Positions 50,135 through 59,411 of a stretch of DNA of 64,000 nt are shown here, one piece after another. The notes beneath the pieces are model-generated. The model was given only the letters and a program-made list of their open reading frames with translations. It did not search any database and had not been told where the DNA came from. Made by a program: the position numbers and the translations under genes. Origin of the DNA: Draconibacterium aestuarii (GTDB lineage: Bacteria > Bacteroidota > Bacteroidia > Bacteroidales > Prolixibacteraceae); contig JAPOHD010000003.1 of the NCBI GenBank assembly GCA_026671195.1, forward strand, positions 1 to 64,000, given 5' to 3'. Each line of letters opens with the position of its first letter. The first letter of the stretch is position 1.

Positions 50135-50385
50135 TTACCCCTGTAAAGACTTGCAACCTAATTAAGTTGTTCATTTTCTTTTGGTTAAATGATTTTAGTG
50201 GATCATTTTTTACGATTAAATCAAAATGTTGCAACCTGATTTATAAAAAGGATGTAATTGTGAATCTATTATCAGATAAGGTTTTCAAAAATTCGGGTAC
50301 AAAAAAAGAGGTCGAAAATGACCTCTTGTACTGTGTGGCTCCCCAGACAGTTGAAAGTTGCAACCTGGTTTGTAAAAGATTGTTA
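50135..50385 (-). repeat. tRNA-Asn-tail repeat with full flank, copy G
   Basis: The whole stretch resembles 56640-56845, the 3' flank of the real tRNA-Asn gene: GACTTGCAACC, then TTGGTTAAATG-like text, TTGCAACCT, AAGGTTTTCAAAA, the hairpin AAGAGGTC-GAAAAT-GACCTCTT (50306-50328) and ACTGTGTGGCTCCCCAG. At that point the tRNA body is replaced by ACAGTTGAAAG and TTGCAACCTGG. Only the last 11 bases of the tRNA (CTGGGGAGCCA on the minus strand) remain. Confidence 0.8.
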
Positions 50386-50467
50386 TAATTTATCGTCAAA
50401 TTGGATTAATCTTTTTAAATTTTTCAATTAAAAAATAAGTAACTTGTAGTAGCAAAAATTCAAACAG

Positions 50468-51658
50468 ATGCTGTTGTTTTTATCCTTTCTTGGCATTTTT
50501 CTTTCGTTAATTCTATTGCTTTTTAACGCACGAAAATACAAGTCATCCTTGTACCTGGGATTATTTTTTTTTCTTATAAGTCTTTATGGTTTTTATCAGT
50601 ACATTTTACTGTATTCCAAATCAGTAACACTAATCAGTCTTTTCCTTTTTAATTTATCGGTTGCAGGCTCTCCCGTGTATTTAATCGGGCCAATGTTGTT
50701 TTGGTACACAAGAAGTGTTTTAACAGATGATGCGAAACTGAAAAGAATCGATTTATGGCATTTTCTTCCCGCCATTGTCTTTTTTGTTTCGGCGTTGCCC
50801 AACGCACTTGTTCCCTGGCATGAAAAAGTAGAAGTAGCTAAAACCGTGGCTCAGAACCAAAGTTTCATTATGGAATACAAAGCTACGCTGTTAAGTGAAT
50901 TTCTTTCTTCTGCTACAATTTTCCTAATGCGCCTTATCCTAGTTTTGGCTTATACAATTTGGTCGTTTGGTTTATTTATAAATTACCTGGTGAAGAAAAA
51001 AATATCAATCGTATTATCGAAGCAACAATTCATGAAAAAGTGGTTATGCTATTTGCTCGGGTTTATGTTAATTTTGGTTATCAGCCAATTGTTTATGGTT
51101 TTTAAGAGTTTTGAAATGCATTTTTCTGCCATTTTCTTTACTTTCAATTTCATACGGGTAATATCGGTAGTTGGGCTTGTCGGACTTTTAATCTCTCCAT
51201 TCTTTTTCCCGACTATTCTTTACGGATTGCCCCGCATGCCAGAAATAAATGAACCGGAAAATGACGACAGGCAATTAAATGAGACTAAACTACTTTCCAA
51301 TTCTTTTGAATCCGATTATCTCAAATCTATCGGGCAAAAATCAGATTCTTTTATGGAAAAGGGGAGGCTTTACCTTGACCCTGATTGTAATCTTGGCTTT
51401 TTCGCTAAGCAAATCGATGTTCCGGCTCATCATCTTGCATATTATTTTAGAGAGATAAAAAAGCAACGCTTTAATGATTTTCGCAATGAGTGGCGGATTA
51501 ACCATGCAAAGGCCCTCATTCAGGAAGGGAAGGCTAATGAAGTTACCCTGGAAGCCATTGGAATGCAATCCGGTTTCTCGTCGCGAAACGCATTTATTTC
51601 CGATTTCAAAAAAACAGAGGGCGTTTCACCTGGCGCCTATGCAGCCCGTTACAATTAG
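50468..51658 (+). CDS. membrane-anchored AraC-type regulator
   Basis: The 396-residue protein has about seven hydrophobic helices (1-260, for example LLFLSFLGIFLSLILLLF, YLLGFMLILVISQLFMVF) and a C-terminal AraC HTH (about 290-395: DCNLGFFAKQIDVPAHHLAY, LEAIGMQSGFSSRNAFISDF). This is the DNA-binding membrane protein type common in Bacteroidota, which probably senses an envelope or small-molecule signal. The start ATG sits about 80 bases after the copy G repeat. The T9SS surface protein downstream is its nearest potential target. Confidence 0.88.
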   Translation: MLLFLSFLGIFLSLILLLFNARKYKSSLYLGLFFFLISLYGFYQYILLYSKSVTLISLFLFNLSVAGSPVYLIGPMLFWYTRSVLTDDAKLKRIDLWHFLPAIVFFVSALPNALVPWHEKVEVAKTVAQNQSFIMEYKATLLSEFLSSATIFLMRLILVLAYTIWSFGLFINYLVKKKISIVLSKQQFMKKWLCYLLGFMLILVISQLFMVFKSFEMHFSAIFFTFNFIRVISVVGLVGLLISPFFFPTILYGLPRMPEINEPENDDRQLNETKLLSNSFESDYLKSIGQKSDSFMEKGRLYLDPDCNLGFFAKQIDVPAHHLAYYFREIKKQRFNDFRNEWRINHAKALIQEGKANEVTLEAIGMQSGFSSRNAFISDFKKTEGVSPGAYAARYN

Positions 51659-51893
51659 AAAATTGCCTGTTAATTCTCAACCTTGCACCATTTTTCAAAA
51701 ACAGTACAAGGGTAAGCTCCAAAAATTTCTGTTTTGTTTTTCACTTCCCGAATTTTGTTTCAGGTTATTCAACTACAGCTGAATTCATGAGATGGTCGTG
51801 CAAAGCTGAATGATACAGTTAACATGACCGTCTCTGATCAGCAGCAGTAGATAACCTTTATTCAACTGAGTTTGTAACCTTAATTAAAGAATC

Positions 51894-54800
51894 ATGAAAA
51901 AATTATTACTTCTTAACCTGATGATGCTCCTGATGAGCTGGGACATACATGCACAAACCGCCACCCCGCCTGCACTTGGTGATGGTTCAGTCGACCATCC
52001 TTACGAGATTGCCACTCTTGAAAATCTTTACTGGATTGGAGCATCCGATGCTGAAATAGCGAGCCCATCGCAGGCAGACCGTTTTGCAGCTTATTATATC
52101 CAAACGGCAGATATCGATGCATCGGAAACAGCAGAATGGTGTACAGGGGGGTGGTCGCCAATCGGCGAAACTGATTTTGATGAACTTCAATTCTCTTTTA
52201 AGGGAAATTACAATGGAAAGGGACACACCATCTCCGGGCTTACAATTACGGATTCCTCACATAAATTTTACGGGCTTTTTTGCTACGCTTATGGAGCTGT
52301 ATTTCAGAACCTGGGTGTAACGGATGTTTACATCAACGTTGAAGGGACTACAAGGCCATCAGGAGCCCTTCTTGGATATGCGCATGAGGTACAAATTAAC
52401 AATTGTTATAGTACAGGAGTTGTGAAAGGGAATGATTATACAGGTGGATTGGTGGGATGTACAATATATTCAACCATTACAGACAGTTACAGCACTTGCG
52501 AAGTAAGTGGAGGTTACCTTGTTGGCGGGTTAGTAGGTGACTGCAATGCTGGAAATTCTATTATCAATTGTTTCCATACTACCGGAGTTGTAAAAGGTGA
52601 TGCTTATACAGGAGGACTAACTGGATGGAGTGTTAATGATAGTAAAATAATGAAATGTTACAGTACCGGAGAAGTGCAGGGTCGAATTTCTGGTGGTCTG
52701 GCTGGAGAGAATATTTCCGCCACTATTTCAGACTGTTACAGCAGATGCATTGTGTCAACTTCGGACATCGGAGGAGGGCTTGTAGGAGAAAATTATTTCT
52801 CTGCCATCATAGACAATTGCTATAGTACTGGATCCGTTGGAGCAGGTGTGGGCGGATTGGTTGGAGACCAGGACGACGGTTCTATTACAAGTAATTCTTT
52901 CTGGGATATCGAAACATCAGGAACATCCACGAGTGCTGCCGGTGAGGGAAAAAACACCACAGACATGAAAACGCAATCTACTTTTACCGATGCCGGCTGG
53001 GATTTTTCAACCATTTGGGGTATAAATGTAGGTTGCAACGACGGGTATCCTTGCCTGAGACAGGGGTTCCCACCTTTGGTAAACATTACATGTGATGTTT
53101 CAGGAGAGATATGTTCCAATATGGAACCGATCTTTACGGCAACGCCATTCGGCGCCGACGGAGGCAATGTTTCCTATCAATGGAAACTCAACGGTGAATC
53201 GGCTGGACTGAATCAGAACTTATATACTTTAGTAGACCTTGTACCTGGATATGTGTATAAGGTAAGCTGTGAAATAACCGTTACCAATATTACTAATTGT
53301 GAATCTGCTTCAGCTACTTCAGAAAAAATCACAATATCTGTATCTCCTTTGCCAGATGCCGGTGAGATTACAGGTAACAATGTGATTCTTGTTGGGGAAA
53401 CCACCTCACTCAGCTCCAATGAACCCGGAGGTTTTTGGCTCAGTGATGAGGATGATTTGGATGTGGCCACAGTAGATGCTGCCACTGGTATCGTAACTGG
53501 AATTAGTGTTGGAACTGCAACCATTTATTATTATAAAGAAGGAATAGTATCGGAATGCTATAATTTTGGCAGGTCAGAATTTCAGGTTACAGTGTGTACC
53601 CAGCCATCCGGTGTAATTGTCGAAAGTAATTCCCCTGTATGTGAAGGAGACAATATAGAATTAAGTGCAAGCGTTTCCGAGGGTTCAGAGCCGTTTACAT
53701 ACAGTTGGACAGGACCTGATGGTTTTACATCCGAAGAACAAATCCCAGTTATTACTAATTCTACACTTGCAGCTTCAGGCACCTACAGTGTCACAGCAAC
53801 CAATGGTTGTGGTTCTGTAACCGGTTCAGTTGAAGTTACTTTAATGGTTAGTCCAACTGCCACAGCCCCTGCAATTGGCGATGGCACTGAAGGCAATCCC
53901 TATCAAATTGCAACTCTTGAAAATCTGTACTGGATTGCAGAAAATTCATTGACATGGGATAAATACTTTATTCAAACAGCAGATATCGATGCATCGGCAA
54001 CAGCAGAATGGTGTAACGGCGGGTGGTTGCCAATCGGCGAAACTGATTTTAATGAATTTCAATTTCCTTTTAAGGGAAATTATAATGGAAAGGGGCACAC
54101 CATTTCCGGACTTACAATTACAATTACGGGGGATTCAAATAAATTTTACGGGCTTTTTGGCTACGCTGAAGGAGCAGTATTTCAGAACCTGGGTGTAACG
54201 GATGTTTCTATCAACGTTGAAGGGTCGTCAAGACCATCCGGAGCCCTTCTTGGAGGAGCAAAGGCGGTACAAATTAACAATTGTTATAGTACAGGAGTTG
54301 TAAAAGGAAATGATTTTACAGGCGGATTGGCCGGATCGATAAGGTCTTCAATCGTTACAAACTGTTTCAGCACCTGCGAGGTAAGTGGGGATGACGTTGT
54401 TGGCGGGTTGGTTGGTGACTGTAATTCTGGAAATTCTATTATCAACTGTTGGCATACTACGGGAACTGTAAGAGGGGATGTTTCTACAGGAGGCCTGACT
54501 GGATCAAATTCGAATTGTCAAATGTCGTTATGTTACAGTACGGGAGAAGTGTTTGGTGGAGATTTTACCGGTGGTCTGGTTGGTGATAACTGGACTTCCT
54601 CTATTTCAGATTGTTACTGCAGATGCAATGTATTAACTTCATTTAGAGGAGGAGGGCTTGTAGGATATAATTCTTCCTATGCCACAGTAACCAATTGCTA
54701 TAGTACCGGATCCGTTACAGTAATAGAAATGGGCGGAGGACTGGTTGGAATTCAAAATGAAAATGCTACTACTACCTATTCTTTCTGGGATATGGAAACA

Positions 54801-56558
54801 TCTGGAACTGAATCAAGTGCTGACGGTGAAGGAAAAACAACTGCAGAAATGAAAACGCTATCAACATTTACGGATGCCGGGTGGGATTTTACATCTATCT
54901 GGGGTATGAATGCCGGCTGTAATGACGGGTATCCTTGCCTGAGACAAGGGTTCCTACCTTTAGTAAACATTACGTGTGATGTTTCAGAAGAGATATGTTC
55001 CAATATGGAACCGACCTTTACGGCAACGCCATTCGGCACCGACGGAGGCAATGTTTCCTATCAATGGAAACTTAACGGTAATTCGGTTGGACAGAATCAG
55101 AACTCATATACTTTAAAAGACCTTAAACCTGGTTATGTGTATAAGGTAAGCTGTGAAATAACTGTTACCAATATTACTAATTGTGAATCTGCCTCAGCTA
55201 CTTCAGAAGAAATCACATTATCTGTTGCTCCAAGGCCGGATGCCGGTGTAATCACTGTTAAAGAAGGAGACAATGAGATTCAGGTTGGGGAAAGCACTCA
55301 ACTTAGCTCCACTGTTGAAGGCGGCTCCTGGTTAAGTGCTGATGAGACTATAGCCACAATAGATGAATATGGCCATGTTACCGGCACGGGTGTAGGAGAA
55401 ACAACCATTGGCTATGTTGTAATAGGAGATGATCCATGCAATGAAGTTGGCTGGACGGAATTTTCGATAACTGTGGTAGCCTCATCAGGAGCGAATACAC
55501 CTCCTGAAATTTCTGATATTGTCCCTTCAACTACAGACCCAATTGCAGTAAGTGCATTATTTTCAGTAACTGTTTCTTACTCTGATGTTGACGATAACAT
55601 CAAAACTGCTGTTATTGACTGGGGAGATGGATTACCGACAACTGATATTTTATCTCAAGCGGATGACGAAACTTATTCTAATACTTATTCTAATGCTGGA
55701 GTTTATACAGTTACTGTATCAGTAAACGATGGTTATGGTCCGGTAACTAAAACATACCAATATGTTGTTGTTTACGACCCATCAGAAGGCTTTGTAACCG
55801 GTGGTGGTTGGATAGAATCACCAATATGCGTCAACGTCGATCCGGCATATGATTATATGGATGTAAGTGGTACAGCTAATTTTGGTTTTGTTGCCAAATA
55901 CCAAAAAGGAAAAGTAACACCCGATGGCAGCACCGAATTCCAATTTAAGGCCGGAGGATTAAATTTTAAAAGTACCGAATATGAATGGTTGATCATTGCA
56001 GGTTCAAAAGCCATGTATAAAGGCTCAGGAACAATAAACGGATCAGGGGATTTCGGATTTATGCTTAGTGCTATCGATGGTGATTTGACAGAAACTCCGG
56101 GTGACGATCTCTTCCGAATCAAAATCTGGGATAAAAACAATGAGAATGCAGTAGTATATGACAACCAATGCGGAGCTGATGACTATGCTAATCTTGATCA
56201 AACGACAGCAATTGCAGGTGGTTCAATTGTGATACACTCTGCAGACAATAAATCTAAATCTGCCGAAATTATTTATGCTGTTACACCGGAATTTGATGAA
56301 GTCAATCTAACTGTTTATCCAAATCCATTCAGCGAAAAACTGAACTTTGAATTTGTTTCACCAGAGGACGGAACTGCACGTATTGATATCTATGATCTGT
56401 CGGGGCGGTTAATCAAAACTGTTTTTAACAATCGAGTAGTAAAAGATGTAACATATAAACCAGCATTCAACCCTGAACTCACGGTTAATGAAATATTTAT
56501 TTACAGGATGATTTTTGGGGGAACCGTTCTTACAGGAAAGGCGATTTATAAAAAGTAG
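51894..56558 (+). CDS. giant T9SS-exported surface protein with GLUG repeats, internally duplicated
   Basis: The 1554-residue protein has a Sec signal peptide (cleavage near HAQ, residue 21) and a T9SS type-A sorting domain at the end (VYPNPFSEKLNFEF, IDIYDLSGRLIKTV, ending LTGKAIYKK). About residues 24-490 and 656-1120 are two copies of the same unit: a GDGSVDHPYEIATLENLYWI opening, GLUG-type repeats (NCYSTGVVKGNDYTGGLVG and the like), TDAGWDF..IWG, and an Ig-like part GYVYKVSCEITVTNITNC. A Big_2-like domain follows each unit, then a PKD domain (about 1200-1290, IDWGDGLPTTD) and a beta domain (about 1300-1410, GTINGSGDFGFML, FRIKIWDK). It should be a large adhesin or polymer-binding protein on the surface. 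Confidence 0.9.
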   Translation: MKKLLLLNLMMLLMSWDIHAQTATPPALGDGSVDHPYEIATLENLYWIGASDAEIASPSQADRFAAYYIQTADIDASETAEWCTGGWSPIGETDFDELQFSFKGNYNGKGHTISGLTITDSSHKFYGLFCYAYGAVFQNLGVTDVYINVEGTTRPSGALLGYAHEVQINNCYSTGVVKGNDYTGGLVGCTIYSTITDSYSTCEVSGGYLVGGLVGDCNAGNSIINCFHTTGVVKGDAYTGGLTGWSVNDSKIMKCYSTGEVQGRISGGLAGENISATISDCYSRCIVSTSDIGGGLVGENYFSAIIDNCYSTGSVGAGVGGLVGDQDDGSITSNSFWDIETSGTSTSAAGEGKNTTDMKTQSTFTDAGWDFSTIWGINVGCNDGYPCLRQGFPPLVNITCDVSGEICSNMEPIFTATPFGADGGNVSYQWKLNGESAGLNQNLYTLVDLVPGYVYKVSCEITVTNITNCESASATSEKITISVSPLPDAGEITGNNVILVGETTSLSSNEPGGFWLSDEDDLDVATVDAATGIVTGISVGTATIYYYKEGIVSECYNFGRSEFQVTVCTQPSGVIVESNSPVCEGDNIELSASVSEGSEPFTYSWTGPDGFTSEEQIPVITNSTLAASGTYSVTATNGCGSVTGSVEVTLMVSPTATAPAIGDGTEGNPYQIATLENLYWIAENSLTWDKYFIQTADIDASATAEWCNGGWLPIGETDFNEFQFPFKGNYNGKGHTISGLTITITGDSNKFYGLFGYAEGAVFQNLGVTDVSINVEGSSRPSGALLGGAKAVQINNCYSTGVVKGNDFTGGLAGSIRSSIVTNCFSTCEVSGDDVVGGLVGDCNSGNSIINCWHTTGTVRGDVSTGGLTGSNSNCQMSLCYSTGEVFGGDFTGGLVGDNWTSSISDCYCRCNVLTSFRGGGLVGYNSSYATVTNCYSTGSVTVIEMGGGLVGIQNENATTTYSFWDMETSGTESSADGEGKTTAEMKTLSTFTDAGWDFTSIWGMNAGCNDGYPCLRQGFLPLVNITCDVSEEICSNMEPTFTATPFGTDGGNVSYQWKLNGNSVGQNQNSYTLKDLKPGYVYKVSCEITVTNITNCESASATSEEITLSVAPRPDAGVITVKEGDNEIQVGESTQLSSTVEGGSWLSADETIATIDEYGHVTGTGVGETTIGYVVIGDDPCNEVGWTEFSITVVASSGANTPPEISDIVPSTTDPIAVSALFSVTVSYSDVDDNIKTAVIDWGDGLPTTDILSQADDETYSNTYSNAGVYTVTVSVNDGYGPVTKTYQYVVVYDPSEGFVTGGGWIESPICVNVDPAYDYMDVSGTANFGFVAKYQKGKVTPDGSTEFQFKAGGLNFKSTEYEWLIIAGSKAMYKGSGTINGSGDFGFMLSAIDGDLTETPGDDLFRIKIWDKNNENAVVYDNQCGADDYANLDQTTAIAGGSIVIHSADNKSKSAEIIYAVTPEFDEVNLTVYPNPFSEKLNFEFVSPEDGTARIDIYDLSGRLIKTVFNNRVVKDVTYKPAFNPELTVNEIFIYRMIFGGTVLTGKAIYKK

Positions 56559-56586
56559 TATTAAAATTAATCTCTTTATAAAAATT

Positions 56587-56614
56587 AAAGGTAGTCAATT
56601 GGCTACCTTTTTTA
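56587..56614 (+). terminator. terminator of the T9SS surface protein gene
   Basis: AAAGGTAG-TCAATTGG-CTACCTTTTTT, 5-7 bp stem with a T-run, about 30 bases after the stop codon. Confidence 0.75.
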
Positions 56615-56639
56615 TTAATTTATATTATTAAATCATATT

Positions 56640-56838
56640 AGCCTCACAAGACTTGCAACCAATTTAATCCATTCATTTACTTGTGATTAAATGTATGAGT
56701 CTGGATAAAAATTGAAAAAGAAAGGAAAAGTTGCAACCTATGAGTTCACAAAACCGATACAAGTACTTCTCAAAGCCAGCAAGGTTTTCAAAATTTCAGG
56801 CAAAAAAAAAGAGGTCAAAAATGACCTCCTGTACTGTG
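56640..56838 (-). repeat. 3' flank of tRNA-Asn, source-like copy H
   Basis: This flank is repeated in whole at 50135-50340 and in part at 27562-27740. It includes the hairpin AGAGGTC-AAAAAT-GACCTCC-type stem (56810-56830), which ends the tRNA transcript on the minus strand, then ACTGTG next to the CCA of the tRNA. Confidence 0.75.
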
Positions 56839-56915
56839 TGGCTCCCCAGGTAGGACTTGAACCTACGACCTACGGATTAACAGTCCGCCGCTCTAACCAA
56901 CTGAGCTACTAGGGA
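56839..56915 (-). tRNA. tRNA-Asn (anticodon GTT)
   Basis: The 77-base gene on the minus strand folds as a full cloverleaf: acceptor TCCCTAG with CTGGGGA (one G-T, otherwise paired), D-arm GCTC..GAGC, anticodon arm GCGGA-CTGTTAA-TCCGT with GTT, variable AGGTC, T-arm GTAGG-TTCAAGT-CCTAC, discriminator G and encoded CCA. A Bacteroidota-type promoter lies upstream (56959-56989) and a terminator downstream. Confidence 0.97.
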
Positions 56916-56958
56916 ATTTCTTTGTTGTTTCGTGAACGTTTGCTTTTCAAAAGCGATG

Positions 56959-56989
56959 CAAAAGTAATAGCTTTTCTGAAAACTCAAAA
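56959..56989 (-). promoter_or_regulatory. promoter of tRNA-Asn
   Basis: On the minus strand TACTTTTG matches the Bacteroidota -7 consensus TAnnTTTG (56959-56966) and TTTTG lies about 18 bases upstream (56985-56989), the -33 element. It is about 44 bases before the mature tRNA. Confidence 0.7.
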
Positions 56990-57116
56990 CTTTTTTTTGA
57001 AAAAAATCAATGTTTTTTTCGAGCAATTCACCCAACTCTCAAAAACCAAAACCGTGTTTTCTTGTTATACAGTCAGTTATTATTTCAAATAGGTTTAAAA
57101 TCAAATTATATTAAAA

Positions 57117-57596
57117 ATGAAAAAAGTTACTCAACTATTCTCAGCTGTCCTTCTAATGGGCATTTTTACTATCTCAAGTTTCCAGGCAAAGGCCCACTGC
57201 GAAATTCCGTGTGGCATTTATGGCGACTCGGTACGTATCGCACTGCTGTACGAGCACATTGAGACCATAGAAAAATCGATGAATCAAATCAACGAACTTT
57301 CAAAAGCCGAAACCCCCGACTACAACCAATTGGTGCGTTGGGTGATGAACAAAGAAGAACACGCCAAAAAAATGCAGGAAATCGTTAGTCAGTATTTCCT
57401 TCACCAGCGTGTAAAACCTACCTCATCAACCGATGATGCCGCATTTCGAAAATACATTAAACAGTTGGAGCTGCTTCATCACATTTCGGTTTTTGCAATG
57501 AAAAGCAAACAAAGTACCGATTTGCCCATTATTGATACCTTGCGCGAAAAAGTACATTTATTCGAACACGCTTATTTTGATGAGCACAAACACTAA
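57117..57596 (+). CDS. sodN: exported nickel superoxide dismutase
   Basis: The 159-residue product has a Sec signal peptide (MKKVTQLFSAVLLMG) with an AKA cleavage site (24-26). The mature chain would begin HCEIPCGIYGD, the nickel hook of Ni-SOD (His27, Cys28, Cys32 and Tyr35 of the precursor, equal to His1, Cys2, Cys6 and Tyr9). The rest is helical with the family segments RIALLYEHIETIEKSM, VRWVMNKEEHAKKMQEIVSQ and QLELLHHISVFAMKSKQ. Ni-SOD needs a free N-terminal His, usually made by the protease SodX. Here signal peptidase would make it directly during export, so it would dismutate superoxide in the periplasm. No SodX gene is next to it. A perfect 28-bp palindromic terminator follows. Confidence 0.9.
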   Translation: MKKVTQLFSAVLLMGIFTISSFQAKAHCEIPCGIYGDSVRIALLYEHIETIEKSMNQINELSKAETPDYNQLVRWVMNKEEHAKKMQEIVSQYFLHQRVKPTSSTDDAAFRKYIKQLELLHHISVFAMKSKQSTDLPIIDTLREKVHLFEHAYFDEHKH

Positions 57597-57620
57597 AATA
57601 ACTATAACGATATCAGAAAA

Positions 57621-57655
57621 GGAGGGAACACAAATTTGTGTTCCCTCCTTTATTA
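57621..57655 (+). terminator. terminator of sodN
   Basis: GGAGGGAACACAAA directly followed by its inverse TTTGTGTTCCCTCC gives a perfect palindrome, then TTTATT. On the minus strand it is followed by TTTTCT. Confidence 0.85.
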
Positions 57656-57860
57656 AAACCAAATACAACCAAATAAGTAACCCATTTATAAAATTGAATT
57701 AAGTCTTCCTCCTGATCAATTTTATCGAAAAATATTACCCCGTCATTAAACTGACCTTCAATACTTAAACTCAACAACTCAATAAAGTGGCGCATTATAA
57801 CGCAATGAAAATGTGATACTGCACGTTGTCTTTCGGTATAAATTTTATAAAACCGTTATT

Positions 57861-59411
57861 TTGAAAAAGAACCTAATCCACATTTGCTGGTTTATTCCAT
57901 TAACTTTTGTTACTACCTCCCTGTTTTCTCAACCTTATTCAATTAAATTTGAAATAAAAGGTCAGCCCAATAGAAAAGTCATTTTAGGCACAATAAAAGG
58001 CGACGATTTTTTTGCAAAAGACAGCACCGTATCATATAGTGAAATCATTCATTTCTCACTTCCGACAAATAGCGAAAGCGGAATTTACAGAGTTATACTT
58101 GGGCAAACTCCCTATGCCAGAATTATGAACGAAGCACCGCAACATCTTGATTTCATTTTCAACAAGGAAGACATTGAAATATGCACTGAATTTAAAACAC
58201 CGAAAGACAGCGCAGTAGTTATACAATCAGTAGAAAATGATCTTTGGTTTTCGTTTCATAAGTTTGAAACCAACTACCAAAAAGAAATCGCGTTATTGGA
58301 ACAAGAAGTTGATTATTTTTGGTCAAAGCAAGACACACAGAATGTACTGAAAAAAGCCAACGAATTCAATGAGAAACAGTCAATTAGAAACCTATCGATA
58401 AAACAAAATTGCGAAAAATACTCCGATCTTCTTGCTGCCAAACTTATTGCACTCTTTTACGAACCAGTAAGGGACGGCCATCTAAGTCCTGATGACCGGA
58501 AAAAGGCTTACCAAAAAGACTATTTTACAACCATTGATTTCTCTGATGCAGAACTCATAAAATCCGCTGGTTACACCGATAAAGTTTTTCAATACCTAAC
58601 AACATACAACAGCCCTGAACTCACACAAAAAGAAAGGGAAACAGCTTATAAAAAAGGGGTTGACATTATCCTCTCGAATACTACAAAAAATATAGAAGTA
58701 TCAGAGTTCATCACAAATTACCTTTGTCATGGTTTTGAAGTGCTCAAAATGCAAAATGTAATTGACCATATAAAAAACTCACAAGTTTTTTCAATTAAAT
58801 TTGAGGTGAAAGACCAACCCAACAGCATGGTAACACTGGGCTTTGTAAAAGGCAACGATTTTATTGCAATAGACAGTACCCGATCGAACAATGAGATTAC
58901 CTGTGTCTCACTTCCTTGGCAAAGCGAAAGCGGCATTTACAGAGCTATTTTATCAGACAAGCATAACAAAAAGAGTGTGAATACAGTACCACGACACATT
59001 GATTTTATTTTCAACAAAGAACACATTGAAATTAAAACCACCTTTACTGCTCCTCAAGATAGCGCAGTAGTTATACATTCACGAGAAAACGAGCTCTGGT
59101 TTTCTTTCCTGAATTACGAAACAAACTACCGAAAAAATATTACTGCTTTGGAACAAGAAGCGGATAACCTATGGGCAAAACAGGACACGGCGAATGCACT
59201 TAAAAAGACGAATGAATTTAACCAAACACAAATAACCAGGAATTTGATGATTGAGCAAAACACTCAAAAACATCCGGAACTATTTGCTACCAAAATAATT
59301 TCATTATTTATCGAACCTGTTAAAGACGGATTCCTGAGCCCGGATGAACGCAATAAAGCTTTTCGAAAAGAATACAACAAAACAGCTGGTATCATAAAAA
59401 AGCCCGATTAA
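57861..59411 (+). CDS. exported protein with tandem DUF4369-like repeats, frameshifted 3' end
   Basis: From TTG 57861 (KKNLIHICWFIPLTF signal) the product is about 516 residues; a GTG at 57813 is possible but gives a poor signal peptide. Two copies of a unit are present, starting near 57936 and 58788: (Y/F)SIKFE(I/V)K.QPN..V.LG, SESGIYR, HIDFIFNKE, DSAVVI, ENDLWFSF and LSPDERNKAF-type. They resemble the N-terminal DUF4369 and linker of TlpA-like thioredoxin proteins, but no thioredoxin domain follows. The second copy stops at 59411, whereas a shifted frame continues with LTQTEYSETVLQYKRTYN and another stop at about 59480, so the 3' end is damaged. An envelope role is inferred. Confidence 0.6.
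   Translation: MKKNLIHICWFIPLTFVTTSLFSQPYSIKFEIKGQPNRKVILGTIKGDDFFAKDSTVSYSEIIHFSLPTNSESGIYRVILGQTPYARIMNEAPQHLDFIFNKEDIEICTEFKTPKDSAVVIQSVENDLWFSFHKFETNYQKEIALLEQEVDYFWSKQDTQNVLKKANEFNEKQSIRNLSIKQNCEKYSDLLAAKLIALFYEPVRDGHLSPDDRKKAYQKDYFTTIDFSDAELIKSAGYTDKVFQYLTTYNSPELTQKERETAYKKGVDIILSNTTKNIEVSEFITNYLCHGFEVLKMQNVIDHIKNSQVFSIKFEVKDQPNSMVTLGFVKGNDFIAIDSTRSNNEITCVSLPWQSESGIYRAILSDKHNKKSVNTVPRHIDFIFNKEHIEIKTTFTAPQDSAVVIHSRENELWFSFLNYETNYRKNITALEQEADNLWAKQDTANALKKTNEFNQTQITRNLMIEQNTQKHPELFATKIISLFIEPVKDGFLSPDERNKAFRKEYNKTAGIIKKPD

Noticed and set aside
50135-56915. Complete integrative element between the two tRNA-Asn flanks
   Set aside because: There is no integrase, recombinase or mobilisation gene in between, so only the flank similarity is reported.
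57613-57795. 60-codon minus-strand frame after sodN
   Set aside because: It is built around the palindromic terminator and has no family-like sequence.
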